This document shows positions 12,734-24,345 of a stretch of 64,000 nucleotides of DNA, one piece after another. Position numbers and translations under genes: made by a program. Under the pieces are notes generated by a model that saw nothing but the letters and a program-made list of their open reading frames with translations, was not told where the DNA came from and did no database searches. Source of the stretch: Annona cherimola (lineage: Eukaryota; Streptophyta; Magnoliopsida; Magnoliales; Annonaceae); NCBI GenBank assembly GCA_030490835.1, contig CM059972.1:43379452-43443451 (forward strand), in the 5' to 3' direction. How positions within the stretch are numbered: the stretch's first letter is position 1; every line of letters starts with the position of its first letter.

Positions 12734-14240
12734 TGATAAGTCTAAGAATTTTCAGTTATTTACATATTAAATTCACGCCATTAAATATTAAAATGTTAAT
12801 TAAATGCATGTTTTAAGTGGAATTTCATGAAAATCATATTTTTAATAGAATATTTGATTTTGCTATAAAAATGGGTCATTTTGCAACATTCTTGAAAATA
12901 TAAAATTATGACTCAATTTTAATGTTGAAATTTGTATTAGCTTATTATTATAATTTGGGAAAATTTATAAAATCATTTAATTGGAAAAATCATAAATATA
13001 TAACTATAATTATATTTTAAACAAAGTAAAATATTATATTTAGATAAAATAAATTAAAAGATTAAACTAAGATGATATGTGTCGTTATTTACAAAAATAA
13101 AAAATAAAAAAAATAAAAAAATAAATATGTAAACTCGTATTTACGCTGCACGAGTACTGGTAACCATGCACTACCGGAGCACCTGTTATGGTGCTCCATC
13201 TTCCCCAAATTCCGGCAGCATCTCCATCATTTCCGAGTAGCTGCAGAAATCCACAGCCCCCAAAAATGGAATCTAAGAAAGAAGCCATGGAAATTCAGCA
13301 TAAAAAAATCAACCGGCAGCCATGAATCAGAAAATACGGGCGGCCGCAATCCAACAAACAGAACATCATCTTCCCCAACTTAATCGTTAATGGCTGCCTT
13401 CTCCAAATTTTAGCCACGATTCAGCCATGGACTACTCTCAGAAAATCCAGCCACCGAAAATAGAACCGAAAAGGGCAGCTACAGGCGACGAAAAATTTCA
13501 TGCCGAGCAGCAGCCCACTAAGCATCGCCAACGGATAATTTCGGCAGCACCTTTGGCTCCAATCGCCGGCGATCCAACCCTAAACTAGCAGGCAAATCTC
13601 TGCTGCCCGGCAAGCAGAACCAGCTCCCTCAAATGGCCGGCAGCAATCCATTCCACCGGAATCCACCACCGTACAGGCAGCAATGAAAATCGGGCTCCAA
13701 TTGGAAAACCCAAATTCCGGCCAGCCCCGATCCATTATAGCGGTCACGATTCTGGGCAGCCATTAAAACCCATCTTCGTCTTCCCCAAATTCAGCAGCCA
13801 TGGTGTCCAGTCCTCTCTTCTCTGATCCAGCAATGCCGTCCATCCAAGCTATCACCGAACCGTAAAAGAAAAGTCCGACAGCGAGCAGCCCGTCTTCTCC
13901 AAGCTGGAAACCCATTTTTCCGACAAGCAGCCATGGAAAATTCAAAGCAACTCGAAAAATCAATTTCGTCCAGCATCTCTGTTTCCTCAGAACCGGCTGC
14001 CCAAGATAAATCCAGTTTTCCACCCAAATTGATCGAAATCCCTCCAATCGAGCAATCCACAAACCCAAAACCAACGATTTTGGCAGCAGTCAAGCATCAC
14101 CGTTCCAAGGCTTCGGGCAGGAAGAAATCAAACGGCAAGTTCACGCGGCAAGTAGAAAAGCAACAAGGGCAGCTACACTTGAAGGCAATACGAGAATCCC
14201 ACATCGCTGGAAGTGATTTCCAAGGGGTGCCCCCACACAC

Positions 14241-14250
14241 TATAAAAAGG
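14241..14250 (+). promoter_or_regulatory. TATA box of the Gypsy solo LTR
   Basis: TATAAAAAGG lies in the right place for a U3 promoter. Transcription would begin about 30 bp downstream, in the CA-rich stretch near 14270-14290. Confidence 0.5.
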
Positions 14251-14300
14251 CCTCCTCTCATCCCAAGAAAAACACCCCATACCCCACACACAACCCCTTG

Positions 14301-14413
14301 GGTGGGACCCATTTTGTGGGACCCCCATAGCAAGTGGGTGGGACCCATTTTGTGGGACCCGTAGCGAGGAGGTGAGACCCATTTTGTGGGACCCGTAGTG
14401 AGGAGGTGGGGCC
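14301..14413 (+). repeat. 34-36-bp tandem repeat in the Gypsy solo LTR
   Basis: Units start at 14301, 14337 and 14371, with a partial fourth at 14405. Each begins GGTG(G/A)GACCC and holds a second GTGGGACCC after an ATTTT spacer, so the array is a nested repeat. It lies shortly downstream of the TATA box, in the presumed R region. Confidence 0.85.
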
Positions 14414-14675
14414 AAGCAATAAAATTTTCTATTACGTGGAGATTTTGCTCTCCATATTCGGGTGATGTAAATTTTATGCTTTGTAGTTATTACTTTTTAA
14501 TTTGTAGTTTTAATTTTTAGATTAGATTTACTGCTTTATTTTATGCTTTATAATTTTTAGATTAAATTTAATGTAATTCTCTTTCCTGCTTTAATAATTG
14601 AATTTCATAGCTTTTATTGCTTTCTTAGAATAGTTTTAATTAAGTTGTTAGCTAATTTCTTTTAGCTTCTTGTCT

Positions 14676-15067
14676 CCCTTTCTTTTCTCTCCAATTTCTT
14701 TTATTTTTTCTTTTTCTCTCTTCTTTTCTCTCTTCTTTCTCTCTCTAATTTTCTTCTATTTTCTTTCTTTCTCTTCTCTTTCTCTCTTCTCTCTTTCTCT
14801 CTCTTCTCTCTTTCTCTCTCTAATTTCTTCTTCTTCTCTCTCTCTAACGTCTCTCTCTCCTCTCTCTTAATTTTTTTCCTTTTCTTTCTTTCTCTTCTAT
14901 TTCTCTCTCTTCTTTTCTCTTTCTTCTTTCTCTCTCTAATTTCTTCTAATTTCTCTTTTCTTTTCTCTCTCTTCTCTCTTCTCTCTTTCTCTCTCTTCTC
15001 TCTTTCTCTCTCTTCTCTCTTCTCTCTTCTCTCTTCTCTCTTCTCTCTACCCTCTCTTTCTCTTAAA
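14676..15067 (+). repeat. Pyrimidine-rich low-complexity tract
   Basis: Nearly pure CT sequence built of TCTCTCTTC and TTTCTCTCTC variants. The long Arg/Glu/Lys-rich reading frame opposite it is a translation artefact. Confidence 0.85.
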
Positions 15068-15223
15068 AACAATTCAAAACTACATCGCCTCTCTGTGGAT
15101 TCGACCCGACTCACTGTTATTCTACACTATCATCCGCATAGTGATAGCTTTAATGTGTTTCGGTTAATTTTAATTAAACTGGTGATCACAGTGCTCTTAA
15201 CGACAAGCACTTGGTGCGCATCA

Positions 15224-15958
15224 GGCAATTTCATCGTCATTTTGTGAAGATGAGGTGTCGTCCGAGTCTTGTGCGGCTCTCAAGGCAATGGCTCTTTTGC
15301 GTTTGTGATGATCTTCGTTTCTTTTCTTGATCAGCTCATCTGACATTAAGGAGCTAATAAGATTTTCCAACTTCAACGTGTTAAGATCCTTGGCTTCTTC
15401 TATTACCGTGATTTTTGGAGTCCATGATTCGGGTAGTGCCCTTAGAATCTTCATGACCTGCTCAGATTCAGAAATTGCTTTTCCTAGCCCTTTCAAGGCA
15501 TTAGTAATCTTGGAAAATCTAGCAAACATTTCAGAAATATTTTTAGTTTCTAACATTCTAAAATTTTCTAATTCTCCAATCAAAATGTTTCTCCTCGTCC
15601 CTTGGACTTGAGAGGTTCCTTCATAGATAGAAGTTAGTGTATCCCATATTTCTTTGGCAGTTAAACAAGAGGATACTCTATCATATTCGGAGACCGTAAG
15701 AGCACAAAATAATGAATTCATAGCCTTGGCATTGCTCTTTACAATTTTCACTTCCTCATCGGTCCATTTGGAAGCTCTTTCATCAATAGGCAAAGTCACA
15801 CCGTCTTGGATTGCAATCCAAGAGTCCATATCTGTAGCCATGATGAGTTGTTTCATACGTAGCTTCCAATATCCAAAATTTTTCCCATCAAACAATGGTG
15901 GCCTAGTAAATGATTGGCCTTCGGCAAATGCGGGAACGGAAGTCGATTGGGATGCCAT
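15224..15958 (-). pseudogene. gag: copia-1 gag, N-terminal part
   Basis: Open from the ATG at 15958 ([15 protein letters not shown]) to the solo LTR insertion at 15224. It covers the capsid-like domain of Copia gag, with [29 protein letters not shown] and LPESWTPKI, the type often named UBN2 or retrotran_gag. The start is chosen because the same MASQST start follows the PBS in copia-3 and copia-4. The rest of gag resumes at 12733. Confidence 0.9.
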
Positions 15959-15992
15959 GTCAATAGATCTCTTTGGTCTAACTCGAAGACCG

Positions 15993-16004
15993 GCTTTGAT
16001 ACCA
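15993..16004 (-). other. copia-1 primer-binding site, one substitution
   Basis: The minus strand reads TGGTATCAAAGC two bases after the 5' LTR. Copia-3 and copia-4 have TGGTATCAGAGC, complementary to the 3' end of initiator tRNA-Met. The G to A change would weaken priming. Confidence 0.85.
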
Positions 16005-16006
16005 CT

Positions 16007-17698
16007 TGTTGGTCCCGAGTTAATGGCAATTACCAAAGAGGGGAGGGGAGAATTGGGTATTATGAAAATTTAAAACTTAAACAGAAACTTTTACCCCGGA
16101 TTAATCTAGTCCCCTTTATGAAGAAACAAAATGGAATGCAGTATAATATAAAGAGCAGAAATATAAATTACCACACAAGATTTTATAGTGGTTCGGGCGA
16201 CCTCCCTACTCCACTCTTCCAAGCTCACACCTCTTGTGACTTGGGTTCCACTATGTATTCCATGAATACATCTAGAGTCTCCACTCTCTTCTAGATTCTA
16301 GCTCTAGGAGGCATATACAACCAGAGTCTCTGCTCTCTTCTAGATTCAAGCTCTAGGGGCATATACAATCAACACAAGTAGGTGATGAGTTACACTCCAA
16401 TCACAACTCTACTTGCAACGTCTTGGTTTCAATCACCAAACTTAAACCAAGCACTAAAACAATCAATAATGTAAAAATAAAGAAGATCTACACTTTACTG
16501 AATTGTGTAGCAAGTTTCAGCTTGAGGAAGAATCTGTAGGAGCAACCGATTGTGTTTCGTTGAAGCAAATCGCTACTTTGAAGCTTGTTCTTCCTTTGAA
16601 AGTGTATAGATCACTCAAATTTAGAGAAAAGCGAATAAGAACTCTTGCTTGTACTTCTTTCCTCTCTTTAGACTCTGTCTTGTGTATATTCACGTTTGCT
16701 TGAGTGTCTATATATAGAGGAGGGAAGATTTTGAACGTTATAGAAGTGGTTGGCGCGCAATAAATGTTCAAACGTTCAAAAATTGGAACGTTACTTTCCC
16801 AAGTCGCAAGTGGAGTCGACTTCGTCTGCGACTTCGCCTAAGTCGCATGCTGGAGTCGACTTCGTGTGCGACTTCGGCAGCTCTTCAGTTTCCAAGTCTG
16901 AGTTCTGGGTCGACTTGGTTTCAGACTTGGCCTCAAGTCGATCTTGGAGTCGACTTGGGATGCGACTTGACCAGTTTTTGTGCCAAAACAGTTTGATCCT
17001 TGTTGATTCACTTCTTGTTTGCTTAGCTACTTTCCTTCAATAATAGAAACATTATTTTCATTCTGGATTGGCTTCAAATCTTGCAAACCTTGTGATTCTT
17101 GGAGAACTTGAAAACTTGTATAGTCAAATCTTCTTTGATTTGGAATGAATTCATGTATCTTGCTTGCTTTAAAATTATATTAGTCTTCAAATCTTGAGTT
17201 GTCTTCATCTTGAAATGAGCTTGACCTTTTGACTTGGGCTTGAGAAACTCAAGTCAATCTTGGGGTCGACTTCGCCTGCGACTTCGCCCAAGTCGCATGC
17301 TGGAGTCGACTTTGACTACGACTTCGGAATGTTCTGTCTCAAAATCAACGCTAGAAGGAAATGTGTATCTTTAAGTCGATACTGGAGTCGACTTCGTCTG
17401 CGACTTCGCTTCCAAGTCGCAAGTGGAGTCGACTTCGACTGCGACTTCAGCTGTTCACCTTCCAAATTCAAATCTGTCCATCAAGTACATGTTGAAGTCA
17501 AATGTGGAGTCGACTTGGAGATCGACTTCACCCTAAGTCGAAGTCCGAGTCGACTTGGGAATCGACTTGGCTGATTTTCATTCCTTAAGACATTCATCAC
17601 ACTCATTAGTAATCAATTTATACTCAAATTTGAATTTGTTAATCATCAAAACTTATGCTTTGGTCAATTTTGTTTTGTTTTAACTATTGTTTCCAACA
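16007..17698 (-). repeat. copia-1 5' LTR
   Basis: 1692 bp, partner of 3093-4782, with the TATA box at about 16708-16716 on the minus strand and the GTCGAC-rich U3 at about 16805-17570. It ends CCAACA (plus strand) at 17698, beside the TSD copy CATAT. Confidence 0.93.
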
Positions 17699-17918
17699 CA
17701 TATATCATGCATTTCATCATGATAATCACATATCTAATCATTATAAAATCATGTATACCTCATTATATAATTCAATCATTATACTTAGGCTTTTCCATGC
17801 TTATTTATCAATCCATATTTTGATACCATCTTCTGTGGTATCATACCTATCATTTCATCATCCTTTATTTCTCAATTCCACGCCTGTTTACCAATCCTTT
17901 CTCTGATACCAACTTCTC
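17699..17918 (-). other. LARD-1 internal region, 5' part, with PBS-like repeat
   Basis: Resumes LARD-1 after copia-1. Two similar units lie at 17803-17847 and 17887-17927. Each has a TTA(T/C)CAATCC core, a GATACCA motif and CTTCTCTGTGG or CTTCTGTGG. The second includes the true primer-binding site and LTR end. No coding region is visible. Confidence 0.65.
17896..17912 (-). other. LARD-1 primer-binding site
   Basis: The minus strand reads TTGGTATCAGAGAAAGG a few bases after the LTR end CACCACA. It matches the initiator tRNA-Met complement TGGTATCAGAG. Confidence 0.85.
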
Positions 17919-20900
17919 TGTGGTGCCCTAGCCCGAGCGTCACAACCTTACCTCAAGATCGTTCGACTGGTAAACGTGATCAGGATTATTGCCCTGTCAC
18001 ACGGCGGATTTTAACGGATAATAATCCAGTTAATCCTAACTCCTTCGAATTTTATATCATTTATACATTCTATTTCCATCAAATGCCATTTTAGGCCATT
18101 ATATTATTTGAGAGTTACACATGTAATCTCATAATTTTCATACTTAATCATATCATGATATTTCATGTCTTACCATTTACCCATAAAAAATTTTCTGCCA
18201 ATCCATAGGCATAAAACATAGCATAATTCTTCTACAACATCGAATAACAATTTAATTGTTAACATTCATATAATCATTCAACCCTTAGATTCATATACAG
18301 GTACTCATAGAAATTCATTCATCCTTGAATCTGCACCTGTGCTCCTTGCCTCCTTCCTTCCACCTGTCTTTGTGTTTGGAAAACGAAAACATGAGTCGAA
18401 ACTCAATAAGCAAGCTTATATTTTACAGGAAATTCATTTTGAAAGCAACCATATTTAAAACATTTCTCTCCATTCAGTAGAGACACTTAGCAAGTGATCA
18501 ACTACCAGCGGAGCAAAAATCTTTTCATAGATCATTCAAACACTTTTCATAAACATTTCAGAAACATTGGATGCGCTAATTTATCGTTTCCATTGATGAC
18601 GTTATCCTTCATGTGACAGTACGCTAGCTCGGGGAACCCTCTTTTCATGACATGATCCTTTCCATCCTTGGCGCCGGACCTACCAACTTGGCAACGTCAA
18701 GGGGGACTCCTTGTCCACTTACTACCTCGACTAGCCTACCTCGCCGGTCCTTTATGACTTGGCGATGTCAAGGAGGACTCCTTATCCACTTACTACCTCG
18801 ACTAGCCTACTTGATTTCCATTCGATGCATGACTTTTAGTCACCCCGGCATTATATACCCCCTTACACATGGAATTTGTCATTCTCATGTTGAGAATTCT
18901 TTGCACCATCCCTCTTTAAATACCATTTCAATGAAACATCGTATAATTCATGTTTCATCACATTTCAACCATAATTGTGAAACCATAAGCAATCATTTAT
19001 TTCAATAGAAATAAACATTTCAATACACATATAAAAAAGGAATGACCATCCTTAAATACCTCGTAATGAAAAAACTTGTGGCTTTTCATTAAAGCTGTTA
19101 TTTTTAAAACTTGTGGCTTTTCTTTAAAGCCGTCATTTTCAAAACTTGTGCTTGCCCATTTGTTTAAATATGATCATAAAAAATTTTATCACACATCATC
19201 ACATAGAAAGAAAATAACATTTTAGTAAGTTTGCTCGCTTACCTAATATCGCTATAATCCTTTTCTTCATATTCGTCTTTGCCTTTACCTAGATAAATGA
19301 AAATAACATTTCATTTACTTGCATTATCTTAAAAAACTTATATTCCTTAGGTTTCCCAACCTACATAAGTTCATCTAACTTAACTCACTTGTCTTTCAAG
19401 TTGGGTGTTCATACGTATCTCTTCATATATGTCTATTTCTCAACACATAAATCATGTGTTTCTTAAAATTTTTCAACACAACAACTTGTCTCTAATCCCA
19501 GCATGATTAAACCCCTTAATTAAGACTGTACTTAGGGTATTTTTATTGAATTTCAATCCACTAATCATAGGTTTCCAAAACAGCTACCTTGGAACCCATT
19601 TTTCACCCGTTTAACGTGTCTTTTGACACATAACCCTAAGCAGATTTCTAAATCTGAATTTTCAGAAAATAATCCCACTTTTATTAATCCAAATTTAGGG
19701 TATTAACATATATATCAATTTGGATCATTTCTACATAGGTTTCATATTTCTTTTTGATTTTTTTCTCCAACTATCCACATATGCTGAAATCAGGCGTACT
19801 GAAATCTCAAAATCTTGAATTAATATCAAATCAAGCATTTTCTATCAAGAATTTCTTCCATACATTAATAACTACATTAATTAACCAAAATAAATATTTT
19901 CAGTACAAAAAATTAATTATTTATATTTAGTTTGGTATTTTTACCTTCCTGGACAGCAACATCCATTTCCAGACAACCCTAATCACGTAAATTATGGGGT
20001 ATATTTATACCCATCAAAACCTAATTTTTATTTTAGTAGTGTGATTATCAATATGTATTATATATCCTGTAAAATTTTCAGCCCAAAATTGCTTGTATAA
20101 AAATTATTAAAAATCCTTTGGTGCAGCTGATCCTGACACCCGTTTAATCCTATCATGGTTGATTTTCTCGGATTTTTAATTTGCAACGTACTTATCCTTT
20201 TAAGCTGAAAATTTGGTCTTCCTTAATCACCCCATAATTATTCTTTCCAAAAAATTTCATGCTATAAAATTCATCCATTTACTATTCCGTTCATATTTTA
20301 GTTTACAACATCATATAACTTCCAGATTTGAGGCATAAAATCAAGATTAACATATACTTGCTTGATTAATTGATAATCCCTCCATTGAGCACTTGAAATT
20401 TCCTTCTTTTCCTCTCCTCCTTGCTGGGTTTGACGTGCCCTAGCTATTGCCCTTGGAGAAAACTTCTATTTTTCTCTTATTTTTCCTCTCTTCTCTCTCT
20501 CTCCTTCTCCCCTGCTGCTGGAACGTCCAACCCCCTTTCTCCCCATTTTTTTTATAAACCACTTTTCTTGGTGCCCAAGTAACCCCATAGGCATTTTAGT
20601 AAATTCCATTTTCACTTTCCACAATTGCCCTTCTTTACTTAGCTCTTAAGCAACTTGTTACTTGCTCTCCAAGAAAACAACTTCTCATGATAATTATCTT
20701 AATCCATTCCATTCATCTCATATATTTCATAATTTTATTCCATTGTTTCAAATTTCATCTCAAACCGACGTTTCTACGTCAAGTTATGACCACTTGAATT
20801 TATCTTTTGAATTTGGGAATAAAAATAATTAATTATCACCCTAATCCATCATGATTCCCTTAATCCAATCCATTCGTATGATTGGGCCCACCATCATGAG

Positions 20901-21252
20901 CTTACATTTCAAATTTCATCAAAATCCGCTTTGTAGGAGTCAAGTTATGAATTTTCTATCATTTTTCACCTTAATTCCATAATTACATTTTAATCTCCAT
21001 AAATTAAATCATGATTATTAACATGATTATCCATGACACATTGTCACCATTAAATCCTCATTAAGCCCCACGGGTCAACCGACTCACTTTGGGTTCCAGC
21101 GATTAAATTTTTAATCACCGTTTCTAACGGAAACCCTAATTCCAAAATACCATTAAATCATAAAATCATCCAAAATTCATTTAAATCACATATAAATCAT
21201 GTATATATGTTCAATGCATCCCATTGAGTCCTACATAGGTTGGGGTTTTACA
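17919..21252 (-). repeat. LARD-1 5' LTR, complete
   Basis: 3334 bp. The plus-strand ends are TGTGGTGCCC at 17919 and GGGTTTTACA at 21252. It contains the motif GAGTCGAAACTCAATAAGC near 18393, shared with the LARD-2 LTR, so the two LARDs are related families. A direct repeat at about 18685-18810 contains ACTACCTCGACTAGCCTAC twice. It abuts the disrupted aORF of copia-2 at 21253. Confidence 0.88.
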
Positions 21253-22499
21253 TCCGGTATCTCAGAGCCTTGAGGCGAGCAGGATCCATGGGATGCTGGC
21301 GATGCAGGTGCCTTGTGATCATCCTGAGGTGGAGCTGGCTACTCCTCTGGAGGTGGCAGGGGCTGCTCCCCCTGACCCTGTGCATCCCTAGCTTCTTCTT
21401 GAGCCGGTACGCCCATCCTTTCTTGCAATCTTTCAGCTAAGAATTGCTCCACGTTTATCTTCATTCGCTGGAGCACGGCTTTGTTGATGACATTTGTTGA
21501 TTTGAGAACCTCGAATGGTTCGCCATCAATATCAACCTCAAAATACTCTAGGATCTTAGTGATCCATGTTCCATATGGCAGAACCCCTCGTGGGTTGTCC
21601 TTTCTCGAGGCCATTGCTTCTAGGAACAGTCTTGGAAGGCTCACTTTGACCCGATTTACAATTTTCCCCAAGATTCCTGCCTCCTGAGGGTTTAATTGGT
21701 TTCTACCTCCACCTTTTGGGTAGATGCAGTGGGCAATTAGCAGCCTTAGGACCCGTAGCCTCGGGGATAAGTCCATGTAGTGCAGGAACTTGATTCTGGG
21801 ATGATACTTGTTGCTCCGGGTGAGCTGGTTGTAGATCTAAGTGATGGTGAGATCTACTGGTAGCTGCTCTTCCTCGTAGGGGACTTCCAAGATCCGTCCA
21901 ACCTGCATGATTGCATTTTTGAGGTTGTACTCCCCTCTAGTACCCAAATACATCTCGACTCCTTTAACATAGGTACTAAAGGTCTCATCATCCTATAGAT
22001 AATAAAATATTCTAGTCAAATCTGGATAGACCCGATCATCTGCTTTCAATAGTCTAGTCCATCCTTGGAAATCCAATAATTCATCAATCTCAAACTCATA
22101 GTCGTTCAAGAACTTGAAGTCAATGATTTTTGGAATGAATACCTTCTGTTCATAGAACGTCTTGTAGAATCGGCTGTGCTGCAATTTAGTCTTGAAATAT
22201 GTCGTCGGCATCTTCAAGACATGGGCTTTAGCTACAGGAGTTCCTTTCCTTTTGGCCCCATATTGCATGCTTTCAGACGTCTGAGTTTCTGCTCCCCGGG
22301 CAGCCGTGGTTGATGGAGTTGCAGCTTAGAATCGAACCCTACGGCCAGTAGAGATCGAAGGCTCTTCCCGAGCTCGCTTCGAGGAAGTTCGTTGCCTTAT
22401 AGGTACGTCCTCCTCTGTTTCGGAGTTGGTTTGTCTAGGAACCAGCTTTAATGATGGTTTGGACATTGCTAGCTTAGGCAATCGAGATTTGGGTGCCAT
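21253..22499 (-). pseudogene. aORF of copia-2, four nonsense codons, cut by LARD-1
   Basis: Starts at the ATG at 22499 (MAPKSRLPKL) and stays in one frame to 21253. It is interrupted by stops at 22326-22328, 21993-21995, 21837-21839 and 21339-21341 but by no frameshift. Conserved blocks KMPTTYFKTKLQHSRFYK, DFQGWTRLLK and YMDLSPRLRVLRLLIAHC align with copia-1 and copia-4. The C-terminal helix-prone region and tail are missing because LARD-1 interrupts the Pro/Ser-rich linker. Confidence 0.8.
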
Positions 22500-22751
22500 T
22501 GAGTTTGATGGGATTTTCAAAGTAGAATTTGAAATGCAGCTAACTGAAATGAAAAGAAGGGAAGTTGGAGCTTCAGAGGGCTGTTTTAGAGGACTGGGAC
22601 TGCTGCAAAAAAATGAGAGGTCGTTGGATGGAAATTACGGGAGTAGATAGACACCGGAGCAGAGAGGGAAAAGGGAAAGAGAGAGAGAGAGGGAGAGAGA
22701 GAGAGAGAAACCGGATAGGGGAAGTGCCGGTTTGACCGGAAATGGAGTCTG

Positions 22752-22804
<53 letters not shown>

Positions 22805-23087
22805 GATCTGCCGAAGAGGAAGAAGAGAGAGGGAAGACTGATGCGAGAGGAAAAACGAGGTGACTGGAGAGAAAGAGGGCTGCCGGCGCGGGAGAAAATG
22901 AGAGGAAAGAAGAGAAAAGAGAAAAGAAAAGAAGAAGGAAGAGGAAGCCCGACGGTCGCGCACTGGAGTCGATTTTTCCCTAGGCGAAGTCGACTTCGCC
23001 ATGCCCAAGTCGACTTCACTGGAGTCAACTTGGGGGCCCCAGAGTCGACTTGGACTTTGCTTAAGTCCATTTTTCATCTAACTATTT
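22500..23087 (-). other. copia-2 pol-aORF spacer: CT leader plus GTCGAC units
   Basis: From the RNase H end to the aORF start. GTCGAC and near-copies lie at about 22966-23065. The rest is CT-rich on the minus strand and includes a pure (GA)n microsatellite at 22755-22800 on the plus strand. Same layout as in copia-1 and copia-4. Confidence 0.75.
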
Positions 23088-24345
23088 CTAATTGAACTTA
23101 ATCATCCCCATATCATTTCTAATTTTGTAAGAAAATTCCTTTGCTAAAGGTTTGGTAAAAATATCTACAATTTGATCTTCAGTTTTCACATATTCCAAAC
23201 AAACATCATGATTTTCAACATGTTCTCGAATAAAATGATGTCTTATATTTATATGTTTGGTTCTGGAATGCAACACAGGATTTTTAGTTAAACAAATTGC
23301 ACTTGTATTGTAACATCTAATTGGAATATTATAATAATCAATACCATAGTCTTTTAATTGTTGTTTCATCCAAAGTAATTAGGCACAACAGCTCTCGACG
23401 GCTATATATTCGGCTTCCTCCGTAGATAGAGTAACACTAGTTTGTTTCCTTGAATACCATGAAACCAACATGTTTCCAAGGAATTGACATGTTCCACTAG
23501 TACTTTTTCTATCTACTTTGTATCCGGCAAAATCCGCATCCGAGTAGCCGATTAGATCAAAAGTTGACCTCTTTGGATACCATAGTCCAAGATTAGTGGT
23601 ATTTATCAAATATTTAAAAATTCTTTTTACAACCAATAGATGTGATTCTTTAGGACATGCTTGAAATCTAGAACACATAGAAGCAGTTAAATACAACAAT
23701 GATCTTATCATACTTCTATAAAGCTTTTGATCGATACATTTACCGTTTTCATCTGTGTCGATCTTGATTGTTGAACTCATTGGAGTGTTTGCTCCCTTGC
23801 TAGTTTGCATTCCAAATTTCTTTAGCATTTCTTTGATATACTTGGACTGATTTATAAATATTCCCTCAGCTTGTTGCTTGATTTGTAGTCCAAGAAAGAA
23901 ATTTAATTCTCCTATCATGCTCATTTCGAATTCTCTCTGCATAATCTTAGAAAATTCTTCGCACAGTGTTTCGTCAGTAGCACCAAATATTATATCATCT
24001 ACATAAATTTGCACAATTAAAATATTTTTACTTTTATACTTGATGAATAAGGTAGTGTCAACCTTTCCTCTTTGAAATTCATGATCAATCAAAAATCTAT
24101 TTAACCTTTCATACCAAGCTCGCGGGGCTTGTTTTAGTCCGTATAATGCTTTGGTTAGTTTATAAACATATTTTGATTGATTCTTTTCTTCAAATCCAGG
24201 GGGTTGTTCAACATATACTTCTTCATTCAAGTATCCATTCAAAAATGCGCTTTTCACATCCATTTGAAACAATTTGAAATCCATGTAAGAAGCAAATGCT
24301 AGTAAAATACGTATGGCTTCTAATCTAACCACGGGTGCACATGAA
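23088..24345 (-). pseudogene. pol: copia-2 pol fragment: RT (partial) and RNase H
   Basis: One frame from about 24332 to the stop at 23088, with one nonsense at 23379-23381 in RNase H (after ESCCA). RT begins at [13 protein letters not shown], so the N-terminal RT motifs are missing. YVDDIIFG is present near 23990. An in-frame 9-codon deletion removes [13 protein letters not shown] sequence near 23683. RNase H YSDADFAG and the terminal FTKPLAKE are present. Only a remnant. Confidence 0.9.

Larger units (their letters stand above)
12734..15223 (+). mobile_element. Solo LTR of a Gypsy-type element (Tat/Athila-like end)
   Basis: 2490 bp from TGATAAG to GCGCATCA, flanked by GGCAA at 12729-12733 and 15224-15228. 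Excising it and one TSD restores the gag reading seen intact in copia-4. Plus orientation is inferred from a TATA box at 14241-14250, an AATAAA-like signal near 14419, and the 3' end CACTTGGTGCGCATCA, which resembles LTR ends I associate with Tat/Athila Gypsy elements. No internal region remains. It holds a GC-richer central part (13140-14410), a tandem repeat and a pyrimidine tract. Family assignment is moderate; the solo LTR call is strong. Confidence 0.85.
3093..17698 (-). mobile_element. copia-1: Sirevirus-like Ty1/Copia retrotransposon, minus strand, degenerate, with two nested solo LTRs
   Basis: Both LTRs (3093-4782 and 16007-17698) run from TGTTGG to CCAACA. The flanks are CATCT (3088-3092) and CATAT (17699-17703), a 5-bp TSD with one change. 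On the minus strand the order is 5' LTR, PBS, gag, pol (protease, integrase, RT, RNase H), GTCGAC-rich spacer, GA/CT-rich leader, additional ORF, polypurine tract, 3' LTR. Domain order PR-IN-RT-RH is diagnostic of Ty1/Copia. The additional ORF after pol and repeated purine tracts fit Sireviruses. About 27 differences counted by eye between the LTRs (about 1.6%) suggest an insertion older than copia-3. Coding regions carry nonsense and frameshift changes. Confidence 0.92.
1..21252 (-). mobile_element. LARD-1: non-autonomous Gypsy-type LTR retrotransposon, left end outside window
   Basis: Two copies of one long LTR (1-2422 and 17919-21252) flank a short internal region that copia-1 interrupts. 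The minus orientation is shown by a purine tract (minus strand) next to the left LTR and a tRNA-iMet primer-binding site next to the right LTR. Without the nested copia-1, the internal region is only about 0.9 kb and has no gag or pol that I can recognise. The element must therefore have moved with proteins from elsewhere. It sits inside the additional ORF of copia-2, whose reading stops at 21253. The left TSD lies outside the window, so the TSD cannot be checked. The Gypsy assignment is an inference from LTR length and from resemblance to LARD-2, which holds a gag remnant. Confidence 0.8.
21253..24345 (-). mobile_element. copia-2: truncated Sirevirus-like Copia fragment
   Basis: Holds, on the minus strand, part of RT plus RNase H (24345-23088), a GTCGAC and CT-rich spacer, and the aORF (22499-21253). 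It is cut on the left by LARD-1; its 3' LTR would lie beyond the window. On the right, homology to copia-1 and copia-4 stops abruptly at about 24345 within RT, so gag, protease, integrase, PBS and 5' LTR are missing here. No TSD is visible at that point, so deletion or illegitimate recombination is likelier than a clean insertion. Confidence 0.85.

Noticed and set aside
13933..14364. 143-residue frame in the Gypsy solo LTR
   Set aside because: It overlaps the TATA box and the tandem repeat, and has no recognisable motif. GC-richer sequence makes chance frames longer.
14701..15114. 137-residue Arg/Glu/Lys-rich frame on the minus strand (also 1477-1725 and 22742-23095)
   Set aside because: Low-complexity CT/GA tracts in LTRs and leaders; no domain, and no conservation of frame.
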